From: Kryptolebias marmoratus
Taxonomy: Eukaryota; Chordata; Actinopteri; Cyprinodontiformes; Rivulidae
Assembly (NCBI RefSeq): GCF_001649575.2
Contig: NC_051435.1
Coordinates: 2,161,099-2,225,098, forward strand
DNA: 64,000 nt
Direction: 5' to 3'
Positions 1 through 9,700 of this stretch are shown here, in pieces. The notes under the pieces were generated by a model. That model ran no database searches. It had not been told where the DNA came from and saw nothing but the letters and a program-made list of their open reading frames with translations. The translations under genes and the position numbers were made by a program. Within the stretch, counting starts at the first letter, position 1, and the number at the start of each line of letters is the position of its first letter.

Positions 1-79
1 CCATCCATCCATCCATCCATCCAACCATCCATCCATCCATCCAACCATCCATCCATCCATCCATCCATCCATCCATCCA
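1..79. repeat. (ATCC)n microsatellite
   Basis: Tandem CCAT/CCAA tetranucleotides run from the window edge to about 79, so the array probably continues outside the window. A second, larger array of the same type lies at 18842-19500. Confidence 0.95.
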
Positions 80-1097
80 ATCATTTGTTTGTTTTTCAAA
101 CACAAAGAAATAAAATTTTTATCAGTAAATTTAAATGAAACAGAAAACTTTTAATAAAGCAGCTCTTTATTTACAGAAAAGATCATAAGAGAAAAAGAAG
201 AAAGTTGGTTTTTTACACATTAAACTCCAGCTTCTGATCACAGCTGCAGAATTAGACAAAATTTAGGCCAGTTGCAAATCTGTCCTAATCTGAGGATAAT
301 CCGGTGGTTTGTTGCGGTTGTTCTGTTCTGAAAGCCCGGCGGGTCCAGTTGGCTGCTGGCCGAAGAAGCAGGAACACTTCAGGAAACGGAGGTCAGAAAA
401 ATAAAAATATAAAATAAAAACAAACCCAATGAAGCCGAGAACGAGTCTCCAGGCTGTCAGGGTTCATGGGAAGAAATTCAGATTCTTCTGGAGGAAGTTC
501 TGTTGTTTTGTCTTCTTTCACTTCCTGTTTTATCTTCATGTGAGGTGAATGCTTGTCACCCGCCGCCGAATCTGCCTGTTAACAAAACATCACAGACAAA
601 CTAACTTTAACTCCTAACTCGGCCTTTAATTTTGTAGGATCTGTAACGGACTACAACAGACGAACCCGTCATAGCTGGGCGTGGTGGTGACTGAGAGTGA
701 TCTTCAGAGTGCTGACAGATGGCGAGCGAGGCGGCGAGCACTGCGTTCCCGAGGGAAACTAAATGAAATCCCGTCAAACATCAAACTGCTTGTCTCAGTT
801 TTCAACAAATAAAGTTGTTTTTGCTCCGTTTCTGTCAGAGAGGCTCGAAAAACGACTGAAAGTTTGAGATTTTTTCTCCAAACCGGAGAGCGACGCTTAT
901 TTTTAGAAAGCTTTCTCTGTTCGAACCCAAAGGGCAGTTTTTAAGAGTCTTTGATCCTTTTTTATTTTTAGAAACCACTCTGCCGTCCACAATAAAGACA
1001 GAATAAAGACATGTGTGCAGCTGCCGCAGCTGTCTGAACAGTTTTCAGGTCAATCGTCTCATTTCAGCAGGAAACACACGAGAGCAGAAAGTCTCAT
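80..1097. other. Unassigned intergenic sequence
   Basis: No credible coding exon is seen. Around 655-730 there is a weak match to the dispersed repeat family described at 1976-2070 (a variant of the 'gtggtgactgagagtgatc' word). The rest is unremarkable AT-rich sequence. Confidence 0.5.
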
Positions 1098-1195
1098 GGG
1101 GACAAGGGGACAGGGAGACGTGGGGACAGGGGGACGAGGAGACAGGGAGGCGAGGGGACAGGAGAATGAGGGGACAGGGAGGTGAGGGGACTGTA
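1098..1195. repeat. G-rich minisatellite, array 1
   Basis: About six imperfect copies of a roughly 16-bp unit resembling GGGGACAGGGAGACGA. Runs of three or more G are spaced by 3-6 bases, which fits G-quadruplex motifs on the + strand. The short open frames over it are products of the repeat, not genes. Confidence 0.9.
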
Positions 1196-1224
1196 GGGAT
1201 CTGGAGTTTTTAGCCCCGCCTTGG

Positions 1225-1790
1225 GGCGGCTCCTACAGACCTTCTGTTCACAGGTGATCCAGATGCCAGTTTTTGAAGACTGCCAGTACTTAAGCCTCCA
1301 ACTGAGACCAGACCTTCGCTGGAGCATCGAACCTCCTGGGTTAGATTCGCAGCCACAGTTTCTAACCTAAAGTGATTATTTATTGACTACGTTCTTTGTG
1401 TACCTTGACTTCAGGTTCTTCGCCACGCCACGGGACTACGATTATCACGGATACTTACCTGGGACTCTGGACACTCACCTGGACAGGATTACTGGCTTGT
1501 CGACCTCTGGATCACTTAACACCTTCGTCATCTCCTCCACACTGCTGGACACCTCCTGGACCTGTAAGGACAAAAGAACATTAACAAGCCATCTCGCTGC
1601 GCTCGGCTGATATTAGGATTGGTACCCGAGACTCACCCTGTCCCTCTTACTTTGCAGATCATTCCATGAACATCGCACTGTATATATCTATAATAGACAC
1701 CTGTAAATAAATTACACTTACCTTCAGCTGTTGTCTCTGTGTCTGGTTTTGGTCTCGCTCTCTGGACAATATTTTCCCCTGCGTTCATGT
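1225..1790 (+). repeat. Possible retroelement remnant between the two minisatellites
   Basis: This segment has the look of a retroelement end: an A/T-rich 'ctgtaaataaattacac' stretch followed by 'gctgttgtctctgtgtctgg', resembling the poly(A)-signal and end regions of fish retrotransposon LTRs. No paired LTR or target-site duplication was found. The call rests on texture only, and it could be unrelated intergenic DNA. Confidence 0.25.
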
Positions 1791-1792
1791 CA

Positions 1793-1903
1793 GGGACAGG
1801 GAGACGAGGGGACAGGGGGGCGAGGGGACAGGGAGACGAGGGGACAGGGGGGCGAGGGGACAGGGAGGCGAGGGGACAGGGAGGCGAGGGGACAGGGGGA
1901 CGA
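1793..1903. repeat. G-rich minisatellite, array 2
   Basis: About seven copies of the same roughly 16-bp GGGGACAGGGAGGCGA-type unit as array 1, with units alternating GGGAGACGA, GGGGGGCGA and GGGAGGCGA. The two arrays share a unit but are separated by about 600 bp of non-repetitive sequence. Confidence 0.92.
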
Positions 1904-1975
1904 TGTGGACGGACTCTGGACAGGAAGCAGAACGTCTTCTCTTTGTGTCACAAACAGTAAAGTCAGCTGAGCAGT

Positions 1976-2070
1976 CAGACGGTAAAGTTTGGTGTGGTAG
2001 TAGCTGAGACTGATCCCAGCACAGACTCTGAGTGCTGCACATTACACAGAGGACAGATGTCTCAAACTAT
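1976..2070 (+). repeat. Dispersed repeat family R1 (copy a)
   Basis: Contains 'ggtgtggtagtagctgagac', a word that recurs almost unchanged at 54979-55005 and in reverse complement at 6545-6640 and 43675-44100. The family is unclassified here. It has no coding content. Confidence 0.7.
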
Positions 2071-2269
2071 GGACAGTTGGTGCTCTGAAACACCACTGAC
2101 AACATTTTTCTTTTATTCTGCGACGACATTTCAGATAAAAATCTTATAATTTCGAGGTTTTATTATCAGAAACGGTCAGAACTGAGAAACTGATCTTGAA
2201 GAACGCAAACAAAACTAAATTATCTTCATGTTTAGACACCGCAATAACTCTGAAATCGATCTGTGTTTT

Positions 2270-2410
2270 AATCCCAGCTTCCACATTGATGTTGGAGACA
2301 TTTTGTCCAATCAGCTCAGCTGTTCGATGGTTCGAGATCTTCCATCCTCCTCTTCATCGTGGTCCAGAGGTCTTCAGTGGGGTTCAGGTCTGGAGATCAA
2401 CAGGATCTGA
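2270..2410 (-). repeat. Degenerate DNA-transposon-derived segment
   Basis: Words such as 'cagtggggttcaggtctgga' resemble the antisense of common degenerate fish DNA transposons. No terminal repeats could be defined. Low confidence. Confidence 0.3.
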
Positions 2411-2820
2411 AAATAAGAGACATTAAGACGATGAGCTGCTAAAATATTAACTGCAGGAGGACGGAGGGAAGTCTCTCAGGACGTCCACATCAGAGGCCCT
2501 AACCATCCCAGGATCCTGACGTGATCAGAGATGCTGCGAAGAGGAGGAGGAGGAGGATGATGCACTGACACTGAAGCGCCTCGGAGGGATAAACATGATG
2601 GGTTTCATGAAAGAATACACTCAGCACTTAGCCATTCATGCTAACGGCTAACGGTGTCCCAGTTTCTTTTGTCCTGTAGGTGGAGCTGTCTGACCTTTGA
2701 CCCTTCAGGGTCTTAATAATAAATATTAAATAAAAATATTTAAATGTTATAAATTATGTCCAAACAATAAAAACCACAGAACTACAGACAACAGTGTGAT
2801 GTTGAGCACTGAATGACTTC
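2411..2820. other. Unassigned intergenic sequence
   Basis: Only a short GAG/GAT-rich run near 2540-2565 stands out. No open frame, RNA gene or promoter signature is evident. Confidence 0.4.
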
Positions 2821-2824
2821 AGAT

Positions 2825-3480
2825 CGGCTGAAGAAGCTGAAGCTGGTAAAGCTAAAAGAGGCAAAACACAAGCTTAAAGCTAAATGTAGCGAATGGCTAG
2901 CTAAAAGATAAAGCATCAGAAAACCAGCAAAAAGTGTCAAAAGGCTGGTTAAAAGCTAAAAGTAGCAAATGGTTGCCTAAAAGTGTCAAAAAGCCAGCTG
3001 GAAGCTAAAAGCTAATTTTTATGAAAAGGTTTGCTTAAAGCTAAAGGTAGCAGAACAGTAGCTAAAAGCCAAATGTTGCAAAAGGCTAGCTAAAACCAAA
3101 AAGTATCAAAAAGCTACCTTTAAGCTAAAAGTAGCAGAACAATAGATATAGGTCAGATGTTGCAAAACTTTGCTAGAAGCTAAAAGTAGCTGAGCAGTAA
3201 CTAAAGGTTGCAAATGTTGCACAACGCTAGCTTAAAGCAGCAAAAGACTAGCAATAAGATAATAGTGGCAAAAAGGCTAGCAAAAAGTATCAAAAGGCTA
3301 AATAGAAGCTAAACGTAATAAAAAGCTAGCTTAGCTAAAGGTAGCAGAACAATAGGTATAAGTCATATGTAGCAAAAGCCTTGATAAAACATAAAAGTAG
3401 CCAAACAGTAGCTAAAAGCTAAATGTTCCAAGAGGCTGGTTAAAAGTAGCAGAATGATAACTAACATTAGCTTAGAAAGA
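2825..3480 (+). repeat. Degenerate AGCTAAAAG-rich repeat tract
   Basis: About 650 bp built from diverged variants of AGCTAAAAGC, AGTAGCAAAA and AAAGGCTAGC. The reverse-complement version (TTTTAGCT-rich) fills 11020-11310 on the other side of the cops8 body, and weaker ones occur at 9180-9660 and 10230-10310. Confidence 0.75.
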
Positions 3481-3639
3481 CATAAATCAGAGTCAGATTT
3501 TAGAAAGAACAATATTTCCTGCATGAATTAAAGAGACCTCAGTGTATTTCTGTGGGGGAAATATTTGTAAACAAAGGTAAATAATTTAAAAACTATAAAG
3601 TTATCAAATAAAGTCAGCATCACCGGTGTTGTTGTAGTT

Positions 3640-3727
3640 CCGCCGCCCGCCGGCAGGGGGCGACCGCCCGCCGCGGCGCTGCCTGAAAGCGGCCCTTCAG
3701 CTCCAGAGGAAGACCGTCATCATCATC
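3640..3727 (+). promoter_or_regulatory. cops8: GC-rich cops8 promoter with CTCF-like motif
   Basis: A short CpG-rich block sits directly upstream of the cops8 start codon in otherwise AT-rich DNA, as expected of a housekeeping promoter. No TATA box is visible. Within it, bases 3650-3664 (CCGGCAGGGGGCGAC) closely resemble the core CTCF-binding consensus. The transcription start was not determined. Confidence 0.55.
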
Positions 3728-3799
3728 ATGCCTGCTGCTGTCACCATGGAGGAACATTTCGATAAATTACTGGAGCAATGTGAAGCCCAGGAGCTGGAG
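3728..3799 (+). CDS. cops8: cops8 coding exon 1
   Basis: 24 codons, [18 protein letters not shown] onward to ELE, followed by donor GTGAGC. Ends in phase 0. Confidence 0.93.
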
Positions 3800-6700
3800 G
3801 TGAGCCGAGAAATGTTAGATTTCTGCGTGAAGCTTTGACTTCCGGTCGTGTTTTCAGCCATCAGCGGCTCTAATCGCTGCTGATGTTTCAGAGAAACTGA
3901 TCAGGATTCTTTAACTCCCAAACCCGGAATCCGTGAGGCTCTTAAAGCAGCTGAAATAAGCTCAAATAAACCAGCTGAGTGTTTATAACCCTGTAAAAAT
4001 GTCTGGATGAAGGACGGAGAGATCTCTCAGCTTCTCTGGATGCTTTACTTCCTGCCGGCTCACAGTTTTAGCTGCTCTGTTAGCTAAAACCTCCCAGAAA
4101 CGAGCTAAAGTTCAGATTATTGGTTGTTTTGGTTGAACTGTGGTGGCTTTAAAGACTCTACTGGTTCAGTAGTGTGTCTGCAGGTTAACCTTTACTATCT
4201 GTGTGTTTATGTGAAAATAAATAATGTCAGAAAAAAGGAGCTAATGTTAGCAGAAGCTAACAGGACTCAAACTGTTTCTGCTCTGCTGTCAGAAAAACAG
4301 CTTTTTAAATTGTATTTTATTGTAAAGTTATAATATTTCTGAGCATTTGAGCTTCTCTGCTCGGGTTATCTGTGGTGTTAATGACAGAAGTGTTAATTAA
4401 TTTGAGTTTTAACCTGAAATGCCTGCACTGATGTTTGACAGGCTCCAGGGGGCATCGCGACACCTCAGGTCTACTCTCAGCTGTTGGCTCTTTATCTGCT
4501 CAACAATGACATGTAAGTTCATCTCCAAGCTGTGGGCAGAGACGTGCTCAGATAACACACACACACACACACACACACACGGACATCTGACAGCAGGAAT
4601 CACTGGAAGAAACTCTGATTCTGGTTGATTTCCTGCCAGCAAACTCAGATTCATTCATACGTTCAGAGACTTTAGCTGTAAGTTTTGCTTCCCGTGAATC
4701 CTGATGTCGAGCCGTGCATTTTAGAAAACTCATCATTTCATCATCGGTTTAACGAGCTTTTAAAGGACAGAAACACGACCCGGGAACCACAGGAACCAGA
4801 AACGACAGAAAACGGTTCCTCAGGTTTGTTTACTCGGAGGAGTCGGACCTTCTGGAGCGGCTGGAGTCCAATAATTTAATCCGTGTCTGTGTTTGGTAAT
4901 CTGCAGGGTTTTTATTTAAAAAGTGGGCTTTTAAGGATTGTTTTGGGTTCTCTCTAATAAATACAAAGTGTGACAAACACAAAAACACGAGATGAGGATC
5001 GGTTATGGAAGTTTTCTCAAAGATAACACCGATGTTTGTCTGCTCGGCTGTAAATTCTTCTTCTTATTATTTATTTCCTGTGAGGTTAAACTCTGTGTGT
5101 GCTTTCAGGAATAATGCCCGGTATCTATGGAAGAGGATCCCCCCGGCAATAAAATCAGTAAGTCTGTTCAAACATCACGGGGATGGGGACAGATGAAGTG
5201 GGGTTCTGCTTGAAGCTCATGGAACACGAGTATCTTACCTGCTGTAGATGCCTCCTTTAATGGCAGGGGAGGTCAGTCCTGGTCCTGCAGCTTTTCCTTG
5301 TTCCTCTGCTCCAACATAACAGAACATGAAGAGGCGATTTAACCATGAAACAGGTGTGTTGGAGCAGAGGAGCAGGTCAAACCTGCAGGACAGACTGACT
5401 GGACTGATGAGCTAATGAGGAAATTAAGGTTCAGTAGCTGTAGCACTTCCTGTTGGGACAACTGTTGTGACGTTGGTGTAAATAAAAACTGTAACGTATC
5501 TGCAACAGGTAAGATATTAATTGTTTTGTCTGTGTTGGAAACACAGTTTAGTCAAATAAAAGTCTGGAAAACTTTAACCCCCCCCGATAAAATGTGTTTT
5601 CTTCTTTCAAACCCCTCAGCAGCTGTCGCTGATCTTTCACACGTTTCTCTTCCTGGAAGCTCAGTTTTCTGAAGCCAGACTGCGGCCGGCGTGTTTCTGA
5701 GACGATCCGAGGATCGAAACACACGAACGCCGCCGCAGCGAAGGCTTGAAATCACCTTGGCTCTCGGTTTATCCTCGTCTCTTGTCGCTCGCAGGCGAAC
5801 CCCGAGTTGGCGGCGATTTGGGCTGTCGGCCAGCACATCTGGCAGAGAGACTTCCCAGGGATCTACACGGCCATCGCAGCCCAGCAGTGGTCGGAGAGCA
5901 TTCTGCCCGTCATGGAGGCCCTTCGAGGTAAAAACAGGAGAAACGTCCGACCTCCCAGAGAACGTCGGAGTAAATGAATCATTTATCTGCCAAATAAACA
6001 GGCAGCATGTGATCTGCCTGACGGTTTGATGTCGCTCCTCCTCACATGTGACGGTTGAGCAAGAGTTTAAGAATAGTTTTCCTTGATGTTTACAGTGTCG
6101 ACGCTGATAAACATCATCATAACAGCGTTTGGTAACTCCTGCTGACACATGCTGGCTGACGCAACCAGGATTTCATCTTTATGAAATGTGTTTTTAGTTC
6201 TCATAAAGCTGATTTATTCAGGCTTTATGGAGGAAAGCAGATAAACGTTTCTGTTTGGGTTAAATAAATCGGTTTATTTAAAGAGCGTTTTGTTTTCTAG
6301 GTTAAAAAAGACAAATATTACTAATTAATAATCAGGTTTGTTTCCTGTTTTATTCACTTTAAATAAAAACAGCCTCTTCGGTTCAGTTGGTCTGTAGGAA
6401 AGATTCAGTTAAACGGGATCTTTCCTCAGAACCAAACAGAACAGGAGGGTTAATAATTAAAGTTTGAGCCTCGGCTTCGTTTTTTAGTTTAAAAAGACAG
6501 AATCAGAAATCAGCTTTGAGCTCTTCCCTCAGAGGATGTTATAGAGACGACTCTCAGCTACTACCACTCCAAATATCCGCTCAGCCTGAGGTCGCTAAGC
6601 TGCAGTGGCCATCTTGAGAAGATCTTAGTGATAAACATGTCAGGGCTGAAAACGGACAGTGATCTAAACCACTTCCTGCGTGGAAAACAAATGAAACCTG

Positions 6701-9700
6701 TTGTGGAAAACCCCAATGTTGACGCTCGCCTGTTTACCGGCGAGTCCGAGCGCCTCCCTCCGCCGCGGGTTCTCAGAGCCCGTCACATGCGCCCTGTTTG
6801 TCTCGGCCCGGTTCTGTCTGCGCTGCCCGCCGGGACACGTGACCGGGCGGGGGGGGGATGTTTCTGTGAAAAGATCCCGGGCCGGAGGAGCGGTCAGGAA
6901 TGTTTGCCGAGGATCGGGTGTCACCAGCTGGGAGGACTCGTATAAAAGCCGGCGCTCCGAGCTCAGGACCAGAATAGATCCGAGCACTTCACAGATAAGT
7001 TTGCGCTCCTCTCAGACAAAGCTTTTAGGTTTGGGTCACCATGGACGTGCAGAGGACAGGATCCTTGGTTCGACCCCCCAGCCCCATGGACAGCCTGGAG
7101 AAGCAGCTGAGCTGTCCCATCTGCCTGGACATGTTCACCAAGCCCGTGGTGATCCTGCCCTGCCAGCACAACCTGTGCCGCAGCTGCGCCAGCGACCTCT
7201 ACGACTCCCGCAACCCGTACCGCTTCTCCGGCGGCGTCTTCCGCTGCCCCACCTGCCGCTTCGAGGTCGTCCTCGACCGGCACGGCGTCCACGGCCTCCA
7301 GCGCAACCTGCTGGTGGAGAACATCATCGACATCTACAAGCAGCAGCAGGAAGGGAAGAGCGACAGCACGGAGACCCTGAAGCCCAAAGAGTCGAAGGAG
7401 CCCATGTGCCAGGAGCACGAGGACGAGCGAATCAACATCTACTGCGTGAGCTGCCAGGTTCCCACCTGCTCCATGTGCAAAGTGTTCGGCCAGCACAAAG
7501 ACTGCGAGGTGGCGCCGCTGCCGACCATCTACCAGACCCAAAAAGGGGAACTGAGCAACGCCATCGACGCTCTGGTCGCCAGCAACAGCCGTTTGCAGGT
7601 TCTGCTGACCCAGCTGGAGGACGCCTGCCGCGCCGTGCAGGAGAACGCTCAGCGCGCGAAGCAAGGGCTCGCTGAGCGCTTCGACCTGCTGTACGCCATC
7701 CTGGAGGAGCGCAAGGCCGTCCTGCTCGACCAGATCGGCAAGGAGCAGGACGAGAAGGTGGCGGCGCTGCGGGCTCTGGCTCAGCGGTACGGCGAGCGGC
7801 TGCAGGCCAGCACGGAGCTGACGGACAGCGCCGTGAGGGCTCTGGAGCAGAGCGGCGCTGCCGAGTTCCTGCTGGCTTCCAAGGGCCTGATCACAAAGAC
7901 CAAAGATGCAGCCAAGGCCTCGCTGGGTGAAGAGAGGCCCGAGCCAGGCTTCGAGAAGATGGACCACTTCACGCTGTCCACGGAACACGTGGAGGCGGTC
8001 CTCGCTAAAATGGGCTTCGGATCCGGCGGCGACGACGAGGAGTTTGAGGATGCAGAGGAGGAGGAAGAATAACTGGAGCTGAAGTTAGAAATGTGCTTTT
8101 AAATTAGGAGTGTTTGTGAGGAGGACTCAGACGGTCAGGGTCGATCCTATCAGTGCAATATTTGATGTCAGTCTTTGTTTCTTTAACTCTTTTTATACTT
8201 TTGTACTTTAAAGCCTCTTCAATGGGAAAAAAGAAAAAAAAAGTTTAGAGTTTTAATGTTCTGCACATTTGTAGTTCATGGAAATATTTATTTTCTTTTT
8301 ATTTAACAAACATGTTGTCACCAAACCTGTCTTTACTGATACTTGAAATAAAGTTGCATGAAGTTAATCGTTTGGTTGCTTCCGGGCTCGATTCGAAGGT
8401 GGTTTCTGTAAAACCGGGACATGAAAACCTTTCCCTGGGTTTGGTTTTCGTTCACTGTATTTAATAAAAGCCCCCCGGCCCCCCCGGCACGTCTGCGTTG
8501 CCTTTGCTGGTGAAAAGTCGCGTCTATTTTTAAAGAGGTGAGCGCGACCCAGGAATAGCCGGTTCAGGGAGGACGGGCCGGGTCCTGTTTCTGAGCCACT
8601 CAGCACCTCCGACCCGACCGGGGCGCTAAGAAAAGACGCTCCAGTTGCTCCATCTGGTCCAAAGGCCGCGGTAAAAATACTTCCTGGGGAGTGAGCCGCA
8701 AAAATCCCCTGAAAGTGACCTGCTTCTCAGGGTCAGAGCGCCCGCTGCCCGTTATTTATACCCAGATACGCTTAATTAACAGAGGAACATCAACCGAACT
8801 GTCGCTGCTTTTTAAGTTCCTGCTTCTCCTCGGAGGAGCTCTAAGAACAGCTCAGCTGTCTTCTGCTCCTGTTGGTACACAGCCGCCGGTTGCTAGGCGA
8901 CAAAGGCCGAAAGGACGCGACCCCGAGGCGTTCGTGTGATGGCTGCCGGAGCATGTCAGCGTGCGGTGGTGTGAGGCCCCCCGACGCTCGGAGTAATCTC
9001 AACATTTTCCAGATAAAGAGGGCCGAAGCCTTCAACGAGCCCGGCTTATCTGAAGCATCTGCTTCTGCTCAGCGTCCTGCAGAACGGAAACTTCCTCCGG
9101 CAGAGAGAGAAACACTGAGTTCAGCCGAGTCTACAGACGCCTTAAACCTAAAACATGAGCTGAGATGATCTAAATGGCATTAATGATTAAAAGTAACAAA
9201 CATGGAAAACTAAGCTGGGAAACTAGGATGTTAAAAGCTAAACTAACCTGATCTAAAACAAGTCAGACTAAAGATAAACTAGATATAAGAGATAAGATTG
9301 ATGCTAACATGAACTAAACTAAGAGTTAAAAACTTCAGCTGAACAGATCAGACATGATAAAAACCAGAATAGACTAAACTAAAACTAATGGCACCATAAG
9401 GCTAACTAAGAGTTAAAACATTTCAATAAAAGCCGTCAGAAGGTTTTAGATTAAAGAAACAACTAAATTTATCTAAAACAAGCTAAACTAAAATATAAAA
9501 TAAGTTTAAACGAGCAAAGGCAGGATAAAATTCACTAAGTTCTACTGAAATAAACTGAGGAAAACCAAACTAAGATATAATAAACTAACAAGCTAAACCT
9601 AACCTTTGCTAAAGCTAATTCAGCTAAAGTTTCGGCTAATTCAGCTACGCTAATGAGACAAAATTATTCCAAGGAGAAGATGAAGGATCACACTAAAACC

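Noticed and set aside
5552..6148. 198-codon antisense frame over cops8 exon 4
   Set aside because: No family features; overlaps a confirmed exon on the other strand.
6701..7675. 324-codon + strand open frame overlapping the MuRF gene
   Set aside because: Frame-shifted reading of the GC-rich MuRF exon; no domain, while the 7041-8072 frame has all RING and B-box cysteines.
6963..7988. 341-codon minus strand open frame over the MuRF gene
   Set aside because: Antisense shadow of a GC-rich coding exon, low-complexity Leu/Val/Gln content.
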